Shown one piece after another: positions 18,177 to 26,668 of a stretch of 64,000 nt of DNA (positions within the stretch are counted from its first letter, which is position 1; every line of letters starts with the position of its first letter). A program made the translations under genes and the position numbers. Origin of the DNA: Streptomyces dysideae (GTDB taxonomy: Bacteria; Actinomycetota; Actinomycetes; Streptomycetales; Streptomycetaceae); NCBI RefSeq assembly GCF_001514305.1, contig NZ_KQ949097.1, positions 101,948 through 165,947 of the forward strand. Reading direction: 5' to 3'. The notes below the pieces were generated by a model that searched no databases, was not told the origin of the DNA, and was given only the letters and a program-made list of their open reading frames with translations.

Positions 18177-18470
18177 CAGCGTCGGCCGTCGATCAGGACC
18201 TCGATCGCCGCACGCCCCGTCTCCGTGATCACCACGAACGCGCCGCGCCCGTCTTCAGGGCACTCCTCTCGCACCACCAGTCCCCGTCCGGCCACCGCGC
18301 GATGCGATGGGACATCCGGCTCTTCTCTCACTCAAGCGCGCGGGCCAGATCCTGATAGCGCTGCCGGCACGTCCGTCAGATTGACCAGCACGGCGAAGTC
18401 CGCAGTGGCCCCGCCGTCTCGTGGAGAGGGCGGAGCCACCGCCGCGGCCAGCAGGTCAGCAGGGCCCGGG
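18176..18470 (-). pseudogene. Decayed MarR-family regulator
   Basis: Three pieces of a winged-helix MarR protein are readable in two frames: ADFAVLVNLTDVP, then QRYQDLARALE-stop-EKSRMSHRIAR in a second frame (TGA stands where Trp, TGG, is usual), then VAGRGLVVREECPEDGRGAF and TGRAAIE back in the first frame to a stop at 18176. These match helix 2, the recognition helix and the wing. The dimerisation N-terminus is gone. Two frameshifts plus an in-frame stop make this a dead gene rather than a sequencing slip. Confidence 0.75.
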
Positions 18471-18569
18471 ACACCGTCGCCGGTACGCGTACGCAACCGG
18501 CGGGCCGGGTGGTGTCACTCCCGGTCTCATTCCGCGGTGTCACTCGGCGTCGCGGCGGCCCGGCCGCGG

Positions 18570-18797
18570 CGGCGGAACAGGAGGAGACGCTGGATCCTGC
18601 TGCCGGACGGCGCCGCCAACCGCTTCTACGGCGCCTACGAGCCGCTCCCGGATGCGGCGCCCCTGCGCCGCGCCCGCGGCTGGGCGGTGCTGCGCGCCCT
18701 CAGCGGCATCCTCATCGGGGAGGCCGGCATCCAGGGCCGCCCCGGGGGCAAGCCCAGTTGGGGCCCACCGGCACACACCTCACTCAGGTCCTTGTGG
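18570..18797 (+). pseudogene. C-terminal remnant of a phosphotransferase-like (APH family) protein
   Basis: About 70 codons in one frame (LLPDGAANRFYGAYEPLPDA, RRARGWAVLRALSGILIGEA, GRPGGKPSWGPPAHTSL) look like the last helices of an aminoglycoside/homoserine-kinase-like phosphotransferase, with the conserved WGPPA near the end. The kinase core (HGDxHxxN, DFD) is absent upstream. The frame runs on into the X2 remnant without a stop, so two gene fragments are joined. Family call from memory of sequence pattern. Confidence 0.45.
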
Positions 18798-18814
18798 CGA
18801 CGGCCCGCCGCGGG

Positions 18815-19411
18815 AACCGCCTCCAGCGACATGGTGTTCCTGCCGAAGTCGAGCGCCATCACGAGCCAGACGCTCACCCTGAACCCGAACGGCACCGACT
18901 TCCAGGGCCTGCGGCACGGCTCCCGCAACCTCGCGCAGGGCAGGGACCACACCGTCTCCGGCAAGCGGCTCACGCTGACGGCGGCCGCGCTCACCGCGCT
19001 GGCCGGCGACCGGGCGTACGGAGTCAACGCCACGCCGGAGGCCAGGTTCTCCCGCGGTGTCCCGTGGCGGATCGATGTGATCACCTACGACGCCCGGTGC
19101 TGTCGAACGTCTCCGGCAACACCAACGGCCTGACCATCCCCACCCAGTTCCGAGGCGACATGCCGGCGACGATGGAGGGCAAGTACGACGACGGCAGCAG
19201 CAACGCGGGCCCCTCCGCCTGGACCTCGTACCAGCAATGGGACACCGCCTTCTCGGCGTACACCGACGACTCCATCAAGCTGACCTCCGAGTTCGTCAAC
19301 TCGCTGAAGGACGGCTCCCGGGTGACGCTCACCTTCCACTTCCGGAGCGGCGCCACGGCGACCTACCACGTCACCAGGGCGGGCAGCACGGTGAACGGCA
19401 CAACCGCCTGA
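18815..19411 (+). pseudogene. X2/Ig-like C-terminal module of a secreted glycosidase, frameshifted
   Basis: Codons for FLPKSSAITSQTLTLNPNGT, LAQGRDHTVSGKRLTL, PWRIDVITYDA run to about 19090, then the protein continues one frame over: PVLSNVSGNTNGLTIPTQFRG, TATYHVTRAGSTVNG, stop 19411. The switch is explained by one missing C in a C-run at 19092-19096. The pattern is that of tandem X2-type beta-sandwich modules at the C-terminus of secreted cellulases. No catalytic domain or signal peptide precedes it, so even without the frameshift it would be a fragment. Confidence 0.65.
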
Positions 19412-19518
19412 CCGACGCGGTGGCACGGCCGGTACGCGGCCGCGCCCCGCAAGCCCCGTGCTCGGACACCACCGGCTGAGGCGGCCCGACCGCCTCGTCC
19501 TCGCCCCAGCGGCTCGTC

Positions 19519-20931
19519 TCACATGTTGATCATGTGGCCGGCCAGGCCGTGCACCGCCTCCTTCACCGCCTCGCCGAGGGTCGGGTGGGCGTGCACATTG
19601 CGGGCGACCTCGTGAACCGTCAGGTCCCACTGCTGGGCCAGGGTCAGTTCGGGCAACAGCTCGGTGACGTCCGGGCCGATGAGGTGGCCGCCGATGAGCT
19701 CGCCGTACTTCGCGTCGCTGATGAGCTTGACGAAGCCGGTGGTGTCGCCGAGGCCGTGGGACTTGCCGTTCGCGGTGAACGGGAACTTGGCCACCTTCAC
19801 GTCGTAGCCGCGCTCGCGGGCCTGCGCCTCGGTGTAGCCGAAGCTGGCGACCTGCGGTTGGCAGTACGTGGCGCGCGGGATCATCACGTAGTCGAGTTCC
19901 ATGGTCTCCGCGTCGGCGAGCGTCTCGGCGGCGATCACGCCCATCGCCTCGGCGGCGTGCGCGAGCATCAGCTTCGCGGTGACGTCGCCGATGGCGTAGA
20001 TGTGCGGGACGGAGGTGCGGCAACGGCCGTCCACGTCGATCGCGCCGCGCTCGGTGACCGTCACGCCGGTCTTCTCCAGGCCGTAGCCGGTGACGTTCGG
20101 CGCGAAGCCGATCGCCTGGAGCACCTTGTCGGCCTCCAGTACCTGCTGGTTGCCGTCCTTGCCGGTGACCGTGACACGGGCCCGCGGACCGGACTCGTCG
20201 ATGGACTCGACACGGGTGGAGGTGAGCACGTCGATGCCCAGCTTGCGGTACTGGCGGGCGAGTTCGGCGGAGACGTCGGCGTCCTCGAGCGGGGCGACGC
20301 GGTCCAGGAACTCGACGATCGTGACCTTGACGCCGTAGTTGTGCAGGACGTAGGCGAACTCGATGCCGATCGCGCCGGCGCCCGCGATGACGATCGACTG
20401 CGGGAGGTCCTCGGCGAGGATCTGCTCCTCGTACGTCACCACGCGCGCCGTGCGGCGGGTGCCGGGCAGCAGCTTGGGTGTGGCACCAGTGGCGATGATG
20501 CAGTGGTCGAAGCCGATGGTGCGGGTGTTGCCGTCGTAGCCGGCCACCTGGAGCGTGTGCGGGTCGAGGAACGTGCCGCGGCCGTCGATCTCCGTGATCT
20601 TGTTCTTCTTCATCAGGTAGTGGACGCCCTTGACGCGGCCGTCCGCCACCTTGCGACTGCGCCGGAACGCCTCGCCGTAGTCGAAGGAGACCTGCCCGTC
20701 GACCTTGATGCCGAAGGTCTTCGCCTCGCGGGTGAAGATGTGCGCCAGTTCGGCGTTGCGCAGCAGGGCCTTGGTGGGGATGCAGCCCACGTTCAGGCAG
20801 ACGCCGCCCCAGTACTTCTCCTCCACCACCGCGACGCGTTTACCGAGCTGGGCGGCGCGGACGGCGGCGACGTAGCCGCCGGGGCCCGCACCGAGTACGA
20901 CGACGTCGAAGCGCTCGTCCTGCTCGTCCAT
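19519..20931 (-). CDS. lpdA: Dihydrolipoyl dehydrogenase (E3)
   Basis: Re-oxidises dihydrolipoamide of 2-oxoacid dehydrogenase complexes with NAD+. 470 residues, family-typical. FAD-binding GAGPGGYVAAVRAAQLG (~14), redox disulfide GGVCLNVGCIPTKALLRN (~44-50), NAD-binding AGAGAIGIEFAYVL (~185), second FAD motif IYAIGDVTAKLMLAHAA (~315), and the active-site HAHPTLGEAVKEA near the C-terminus. ATG at 20931 follows AAAGGAC. It stands alone with no E1/E2 genes nearby; S. coelicolor SCO0884 is the probable counterpart. Confidence 0.95.
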   Translation of the reverse strand: MDEQDERFDVVVLGAGPGGYVAAVRAAQLGKRVAVVEEKYWGGVCLNVGCIPTKALLRNAELAHIFTREAKTFGIKVDGQVSFDYGEAFRRSRKVADGRVKGVHYLMKKNKITEIDGRGTFLDPHTLQVAGYDGNTRTIGFDHCIIATGATPKLLPGTRRTARVVTYEEQILAEDLPQSIVIAGAGAIGIEFAYVLHNYGVKVTIVEFLDRVAPLEDADVSAELARQYRKLGIDVLTSTRVESIDESGPRARVTVTGKDGNQQVLEADKVLQAIGFAPNVTGYGLEKTGVTVTERGAIDVDGRCRTSVPHIYAIGDVTAKLMLAHAAEAMGVIAAETLADAETMELDYVMIPRATYCQPQVASFGYTEAQARERGYDVKVAKFPFTANGKSHGLGDTTGFVKLISDAKYGELIGGHLIGPDVTELLPELTLAQQWDLTVHEVARNVHAHPTLGEAVKEAVHGLAGHMINM

Positions 20932-20997
20932 CGAGAGTCCTTTCTCACGGGGCGACCCGGCATCGGGCGTCAGTGGACCTGACCGGCCTCAACTGGA

Positions 20998-21870
20998 TCA
21001 TCCGCGCCCCGGGCCAGCTCCCGCAACCCGCCGCTGGCAGGAGTCCCCGCCCCTGCCCGGTCCGTGGACTCGCCCGACAGTCAGCAGACAGGGAGCGTCG
21101 AAGACCAGATCCGCGCCGGTGGAACAGTTGTGCGCGTCGAACAGCGCGGCCAGGTCGGCCCAGGCGTCGTCCCAGCGGCCGAGGGCCTGCAGGGCGGACC
21201 GGTGGGCCCGCAACGGGCCGGGCTTGTTCTCGATGACGGTGACGGCGTGCGCCACGGACGGGTAGGTGACCCGGACGTGCGCGATGCGGGTCCGTAGGGT
21301 CACGGGGAGCGGCGCGAACCAGGTCCGGACGTGTCGGGGGTCGCCCCAGCGGGTCGGGGGCGGTGCGGCTGACGGCCGGTCCAGGTGCCGGGTGACGGTC
21401 GGAGCGACCCGGCCCATCACGCCGTCGGGTGTCCAGGAGGCGACGGCCACGATCCCTCCGGGCCGGCAGACCCGGACCAGTTCGGCGGCGACCTGGCGGG
21501 CGTCGGGGGCGAACATCACGCCGAAGGTGGACAGGACCGTATCGAAGGAGCCGGGCGGGAACGGCAGTGCCAGCGCGTCCCCGACGACGAAACGCGCCGC
21601 AGCGGCGAGTCCTGCCCGCCGGGCGCGTTCCCCGGCCGTCCGCAGCAGTCCGGGCTCGCCGTCCAGGCCCACGGCCGCGGCCCCGGCGCGGGCGGCGGCG
21701 AGGGCCGCGGGTCCGGTGCCGGTGCCGGTGGCCACGTCGAGTACGCGCGGTGCGGGCCCGGCCGTGGTGGGGCCGAGTTCGGCCAGGGCCGTGGCGGTCA
21801 CGTGGTCGGCGGCGTGGGCCCAGGCATCGCTGGCGGCGGCGTAATCGCCGCCGTTCCAGCCGCCGGTCAC
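20998..21870 (-). CDS. Class I SAM-dependent methyltransferase
   Basis: 290 residues. SAM-binding motif I VLDVATGTGTGPAALA (~43-58), acidic loop VGLDGEPGLL (~73), motif II DALALPFPPGSFDTVLSTFG (~98-117), motif III LVRVCRPGGIVAVASW: the UbiE/Methyltransf_11 layout. Substrate unknown. GTG start at 21870 overlaps the stop of the saccharopine-dehydrogenase-like frame (GTGA), indicating former or present coupling to it. The last ~30 residues are low-complexity. Confidence 0.8.
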   Translation of the reverse strand: MTGGWNGGDYAAASDAWAHAADHVTATALAELGPTTAGPAPRVLDVATGTGTGPAALAAARAGAAAVGLDGEPGLLRTAGERARRAGLAAAARFVVGDALALPFPPGSFDTVLSTFGVMFAPDARQVAAELVRVCRPGGIVAVASWTPDGVMGRVAPTVTRHLDRPSAAPPPTRWGDPRHVRTWFAPLPVTLRTRIAHVRVTYPSVAHAVTVIENKPGPLRAHRSALQALGRWDDAWADLAALFDAHNCSTGADLVFDAPCLLTVGRVHGPGRGGDSCQRRVAGAGPGRG

Positions 21871-22515
21871 CGGTCGGGGTCTTCGTGGAGCGGGTGCAGC
21901 TCGACGCCGTGTTCGGCGGCCAGGGTCTCCGGCTGTCGGGCCAGGGTCGGCAGCTGTTCGATGTGGTGCACGCCGGTTGGCGGAGTGCCGGTGAGCAGTT
22001 CACGGGTGACGTACGCGGCGACCAGGCCGGTGACCCGGCTCTGTCCGTGTCCGGTGAGCGCGTAGGTCGCGTGGCGGTCGCCTTGCCGGGCGTCGGCGCG
22101 TATCGCGAAGCCGTCGTCCCCGAGGTGGACCCGGCGGAAGGCGCCGGTCAGCATCCGTCGTACGCCCGGCCGGCGGGCGGCGCGCAGCAGCCCGGTGCGG
22201 CGCAGGGCGAAGAGCGTGGCGGTCAGCGGCCGGGAGTCCAGGCACAGCCGGGTGGTCACCTCGGGGGCGCCGAGCGTACGCGGCAGGGTGTGCTGGTCGG
22301 AGAAGGGGAAGGGGTGGGCGGTCCGGGTGCCGTACCCGGGCAGTGCGGTCCGCCGCGGGCGGGCCGTGACCGGCTCGGCCAGCCCCTCCACGGTCCAGCG
22401 CACCGCGTCACCGCCGTGCCGCTCGCCGGAGCCGAGCAGCACGGTGAGGTCGAGGTGTTCGGCGCCTCCGACGGCCTCGTGGACGCGGCGGGCGAGCAGG
22501 CGCCCGAGCCGCCGA
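21867..22515 (-). pseudogene. 5'-truncated saccharopine-dehydrogenase-like gene
   Basis: The readable part (ARRVHEAVGGAEHLDLTVLL, GERHGGDAVRWTVEGLAEP, FSDQHTLPRTLGAPEVTTRL) matches the C-terminal two thirds of short saccharopine-dehydrogenase-family oxidoreductases. The N-terminal Rossmann half that binds NAD(P) is absent: the open frame continues upstream to 22778, but that sequence is antisense to a different plus-strand coding fragment and has no family similarity. It still ends in a GTGA overlap with the methyltransferase. A shortened product might be made, but it could not bind its cofactor in the usual way. Confidence 0.55.
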
Positions 22516-22718
22516 CGGTGCCCGGCAGGAGCGTACGGCCCCGCGTGAAGTTGCTGCCGCAGAGCCTGCGCCCCAACCCAGGGGCGGGCCCGCGGCTGCG
22601 TCTGCGTCTGCGGGAACGCCACGGCGTCAGGGCCGCACACGACGCTCTGGTCCTCCTCGACATGGCCGCGCACGAACCGCCCCTGCCGCCGAAGGCGCTC
22701 GCGGAGCGGCCGAACTGA
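22500..22718 (+). pseudogene. Unrecognised coding fragment (C-terminal tail)
   Basis: A short plus-strand frame with strong G/C third positions ends at 22718: LLPQSLRPNPGAGPRLRLRL, then ERHGVRAAHDALVLLDMAAH and EPPLPPKALAERPN. I do not recognise the family. It abuts the point where the minus-strand saccharopine-like gene loses similarity, suggesting a deletion junction that left the end of one gene against the middle of another. Confidence 0.3.
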
Positions 22719-22800
22719 CGGACGGCCGTCCTCCACGCACGCTTCAGCCCCTGACCACCGCTGTGTGCTGCTAGTCACAGGGCCATCACCTCCGGCAATT

Positions 22801-22818
22801 TACTAGGACGTCCTAGTA
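22801..22818. promoter_or_regulatory. Perfect 18-bp palindrome in the icmF promoter
   Basis: TACTAGGACGTCCTAGTA is perfectly self-complementary and sits 44 bp before the icmF ATG, where the transcription start is expected. Size and position are those of a dimeric repressor operator (TetR-like or similar). No regulator gene is adjacent. Confidence 0.7.
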
Positions 22819-22861
22819 TCTCTCTTGCCAGCGTTGCCCCTGCCCTGCCGGGAAGGCCCCC

Positions 22862-25800
22862 ATGAGCGATCTGCACCGCCCTGTGCACCCCGTCCGTCTG
22901 GTCACCGCGTCGGCCCTGTTCGACGGGCATGACGCGTCGATCAACATCATGCGGCGGATCTTCCAGTCCCAGGGCGCCGAAGTGATCCACCTGGGACACA
23001 ACCGGTCGGTGCAGGAGGTCGTGGACGCGGCGCTGGAGGAGGACGCCCACGGTGTGGCGGTCTCGTCCTACCAGGGCGGGCACGTCGAGTACTTCGAGTA
23101 CCTGGTCGAGTCGCTGCACGCCCGGGGAGCGGGGCACGTCCGTGTGGTGGGCGGCGGAGGCGGCGTGATCGTGCCCGAGGAGATCGCCCGGCTGCGCACC
23201 AGCGGGGTGACCATCTTCTCCCCGGAGGACGGTCAGCGACTGGGCCTCGCCGGGATGGTCAACTCGGTTGTACGGGACTGCGACTTCGACCTCTGGGACG
23301 GCAAACCGGCCGACCCGGCCGCCGTGCTCGCCGGCGACCGGTTCGCGATCGCCCGCGCCATCACCGGCGCGGAACTCGGCAAGCTGCCCGCGGATTTCCT
23401 GGCGCAGCTCCGCGCCGCCGCGGGGGCGCGGAGCAGGCCGGTGCTCGGCATCACCGGCACCGGCGGGTCGGGGAAGTCGTCGCTGACCGACGAGCTGGTG
23501 CGCCGGTTCCGCATGGACCAGCAGGACAAGCTGCGGATCGCGGTGATCGCGGTCGATCCGACCCGCCGCCGCGGTGGCGGTGCGCTGCTGGGTGACCGGA
23601 TCCGGATGAACTCCCTCGACGGGAACCGGGTGTTCTTCCGCAGCCTGGCCACCCGCGGCAGCCGCGAGCTGCCCGAGCACCTGTCCGACGTGATCGACGT
23701 GGTCAAGGCCGCCGGCTTCGACCTGGTGATCGTGGAGACGCCGGGGATCGGCCAGGGCGACGCGGCGATCGTGCCGTTCGTCGACACCTCGCTGTACGTG
23801 ATGACGCCGGAGTTCGGCGCCGCCTCGCAGCTGGAGAAGATCGACATGCTCGACTTCGCCGACGTCGTGGCGATCAACAAGTTCGAGCGGCGCGGCGCCA
23901 AGGACGCGCTGCGCGACGTGGGCCGCCAACTGGTCCGCAACCGTGAGGCGTTCGGCATGCGGCCCGAGGAGATGCCGGTGTTCGGTACCTCGGCGGCCAC
24001 GTTCAACGACGACGGGGTCACCGCGCTCCACCAGCACCTGAAGGCCGCGCTGACGGAGGAGGGGCTGCCGGTGTCCGAGGGCACGCTGGCGCCGGTCGAC
24101 GTACGCCACTCCTCCGGCATCCGCCAGGTGGTCCCCGCCGACCGGGTCCGCTACCTCGCCGAGATCACCGGCACGATCCGCACGTACCACTCGGAGACCG
24201 AGCGGCTGGCCGAGGCGGCCCGGCGGGCCCAACGCCTGGAGCAGGTCAGGGGCGAGCTCGTGCAGGCCGGCTCCGACGCCGGGAACGTGGAGTCCCTGCT
24301 CTCCGACGCCGTCAAGCAGCTCCCGCACGACGTCACGGAGCAGATCGCCAACTGGCCCGCCGTCGTGGCCTCCTACTCCGGCGACGAGCAGGTCGTGAAG
24401 GTCCGCGACCGGGAGATCCGCACCAGGCTGACCCGCGAATCCCTCTCGGGCAACAGGATCCCCCGCGTCGCCCTGCCCCGGTTCACCGACCACGGGGAAC
24501 TGGTGCGGTTCTGGCGCGGGGAGAACCTGCCCGGCTACTTCCCCTTCACCGCCGGGGTGTTCCCCTTCAAACGTGACGGTGAGGACCCGGCGCGGATGTT
24601 CGCCGGCGAGGGCGATCCGTTCCGCACCAACCGGCGCTTCAAGCTGCTGTCCGAGGGCCAGCCGGCCACCCGCCTGTCCACCGCCTTCGACTCCGTCACC
24701 CTCTACGGCCGTGACCCGGACGAGCGTCCCGACATCTACGGCAAGGTCGGCACCTCCGGCGTGTCGGTGGCCACGCTGGAGGATATGAAGGCCCTCTACG
24801 ACGGCTTCGACCTGGTCGCGCCGACGACCTCGGTCTCCATGACGATCAACGGACCCGCGCCGACGATCCTGGCGTTCTTCCTCAACGCCGCGATCGACCA
24901 GCAGGTGGAGAGGTTCCGCGCCGTCGAGGGTCGCGACCCCTCGCAGGAGGAGGCCGCGGAGCTGCGCGCGCACGCGCTGGCGAGCGTACGCGGCACGGTG
25001 CAGGCCGACATCCTGAAGGAGGACCAGGGCCAGAACACGTGCCTGTTCTCCACCGAGTTCTCCCTGCGGATGATGGCGGACATCCAGGAGTGGTTCATCG
25101 CGCACAAGGTCCGCAACTTCTACTCGGTGTCCATCTCCGGTTACCACATCGCGGAAGCCGGCGCGAACCCGATCAGCCAGCTCGCCTTCACCCTCGCCAA
25201 CGGCTTCACCTACGTCGAGGCCTACCTCGCCCGGGGCATGCACATCGACGACTTCGCCCCGAACCTGTCGTTCTTCTTCTCCAACGGCATGGATCCGGAG
25301 TACTCGGTGCTGGGCCGGGTCGCGCGCCGCGTCTGGGCGGTGGCGATGAAGGAGAGGTACGGCGCGGGCGAGCGAAGCCAGAAGCTCAAGTACCACGTCC
25401 AGACCTCGGGCCGCTCCCTGCACGCCCAGGAGATGGACTTCAACGACATCCGCACCACCCTCCAGGCCCTCATCGCCATCTACGACAACTGCAACAGCCT
25501 GCACACCAACGCCTACGACGAGGCGGTCACCACCCCCACCGAGGAATCCGTCCGCCGGGCCCTGGCCATCCAGCTGATCATCAACCGGGAATGGGGCCTG
25601 GCCATGAACGAGAACCCCCTCCAGGGATCGTTCGTCATCGACGAACTCACCGACCTGGTCGAGGAAGCGGTCCTCCAGGAGTTCGAGCGGATCAGCGAAC
25701 GCGGCGGCGTCCTCGGCGCCATGGAGACCGGCTACCAACGCGGCCGTATCCAGGACGAGTCGATGCTCTACGAGCAGCGCAAGCACGACGGCACCCTGCC

Positions 25801-26092
25801 CCTCATCGGCGTCAACACCTTCCGCAACCCCGACGCTGACACCGCCGAACCCGGCGCCATCGAACTGGCCCGCGCCACGGAAGCGGAGAAGCAGTCCCAG
25901 CTGGAGCGGGTACGGGACTTCCAGGCCCGGCACCGCGACCCGGCCCACACCGCGCTGACCGCCCTCAAGGAGGCCGCGGTGAGCGGCGACAACGTCTTCG
26001 CCGTCCTCATGGACGCCGCCCGCGCCTGTTCGCTCCAGCAGATCACCGACGCCTTCTTCGAGGTCGGCGGCCAGTACCGACGCAACGTCTGA
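22862..26092 (+). CDS. icmF: Fused isobutyryl-CoA mutase IcmF (B12 domain, GTPase chaperone, mutase)
   Basis: Adenosylcobalamin-dependent carbon-skeleton mutase interconverting isobutyryl-CoA and n-butyryl-CoA, with its G-protein chaperone built in. 1076 residues, matching IcmF. B12-binding domain ~10-140 (FDGHDASINIMRRI, lower-ligand His). MeaB-like GTPase ~185-410: Walker A GITGTGGSGKSSL, IAVDPTRRRGGGALLGDRIRM, ETPGIGQGD, NKFERRGAKD. Mutase TIM barrel ~570-1070 (PYFPFTAGVFPFKR, QNTCLFSTEFSLRMM, YHIAEAGANP). A related fused pivalyl-CoA mutase has the same layout, so the substrate is inferred. ATG 22862 lies 44 bp after a perfect palindrome. Feeds valine carbon into butyryl- and methylmalonyl-CoA pools. 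Confidence 0.93.
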   Translation: MSDLHRPVHPVRLVTASALFDGHDASINIMRRIFQSQGAEVIHLGHNRSVQEVVDAALEEDAHGVAVSSYQGGHVEYFEYLVESLHARGAGHVRVVGGGGGVIVPEEIARLRTSGVTIFSPEDGQRLGLAGMVNSVVRDCDFDLWDGKPADPAAVLAGDRFAIARAITGAELGKLPADFLAQLRAAAGARSRPVLGITGTGGSGKSSLTDELVRRFRMDQQDKLRIAVIAVDPTRRRGGGALLGDRIRMNSLDGNRVFFRSLATRGSRELPEHLSDVIDVVKAAGFDLVIVETPGIGQGDAAIVPFVDTSLYVMTPEFGAASQLEKIDMLDFADVVAINKFERRGAKDALRDVGRQLVRNREAFGMRPEEMPVFGTSAATFNDDGVTALHQHLKAALTEEGLPVSEGTLAPVDVRHSSGIRQVVPADRVRYLAEITGTIRTYHSETERLAEAARRAQRLEQVRGELVQAGSDAGNVESLLSDAVKQLPHDVTEQIANWPAVVASYSGDEQVVKVRDREIRTRLTRESLSGNRIPRVALPRFTDHGELVRFWRGENLPGYFPFTAGVFPFKRDGEDPARMFAGEGDPFRTNRRFKLLSEGQPATRLSTAFDSVTLYGRDPDERPDIYGKVGTSGVSVATLEDMKALYDGFDLVAPTTSVSMTINGPAPTILAFFLNAAIDQQVERFRAVEGRDPSQEEAAELRAHALASVRGTVQADILKEDQGQNTCLFSTEFSLRMMADIQEWFIAHKVRNFYSVSISGYHIAEAGANPISQLAFTLANGFTYVEAYLARGMHIDDFAPNLSFFFSNGMDPEYSVLGRVARRVWAVAMKERYGAGERSQKLKYHVQTSGRSLHAQEMDFNDIRTTLQALIAIYDNCNSLHTNAYDEAVTTPTEESVRRALAIQLIINREWGLAMNENPLQGSFVIDELTDLVEEAVLQEFERISERGGVLGAMETGYQRGRIQDESMLYEQRKHDGTLPLIGVNTFRNPDADTAEPGAIELARATEAEKQSQLERVRDFQARHRDPAHTALTALKEAAVSGDNVFAVLMDAARACSLQQITDAFFEVGGQYRRNV

Positions 26093-26220
26093 CCAAAGGA
26101 CCTCGCCCTCGCGCCACGAGAGCCAAAAAAACGGGCGGCGATGTCGAGAACCCGTGGCCTGCTCCGTCCCCGCTGTGAACGCGACCACAATGGGTCGCAT
26201 CAGCACCGAGGAGTATCACG

Positions 26221-26570
26221 ATGGCCAAGTACCTGCTGCTCAAGTACTACCGCGGCGCCCCGGCTGCAGTGAACGACGTGCCCATGGCCCAGTGGACGCC
26301 GGAGGAGATCTCGGCCCACGTGCAGTACATGAACGACTTCGCGGCCCGGCTGGAGAAGACAGGCGAGTTCGTCGACGGTCAGGCGCTCGCCCCCGAGGGA
26401 GCGTGGGTCCGCTACGACGGTGAGGGCGCCCGCCGGTCACCGACGGACCGTTCGCCGAGACCAAGGACCTCATCGCCGGCTGGATGATCATCGACGTCGA
26501 CAGCTACGAGCGTGCCGTCGAGCTGGCCGGGGAGTTGTCGGCCGCCCCGGTGCCGGGCATCAAGCATCTT
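26221..26570 (+). pseudogene. YCII-domain protein broken by a frameshift
   Basis: MAKYLLLKYYRG through FVDGQALAPEGAWVRYDGEG is a clear YCII (DGPF) protein start. The family motif PVTDGPFAETKDLIAGWMII is intact but one frame over, from about 26432, where one C is missing (CGCCGG instead of CGCCCGG). The C-terminal strand is also lost: after GELSAAPVPG the reading is not family-like. In Streptomyces such genes usually precede an ECF sigma factor gene, which is missing here. ATG 26221 follows GAGGAG. Confidence 0.75.
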
Positions 26571-26668
26571 CGTTTGCGGCCAGGGAGACAGGCGGCGCCC
26601 CCTACGACGACGAGCGCACACAGGGGCCGCAACCACACCTCGAGATCCCAGGTCAGCAGGGATGCAGG

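Noticed and set aside
26100..26140. Terminator after icmF at the A-run near 26126.
   Set aside because: No convincing stem flanks the A-run on either strand.
22775..26206. A 1143-codon minus-strand frame opposite icmF.
   Set aside because: No protein similarity and shadow composition; the plus strand carries the complete IcmF domain series.
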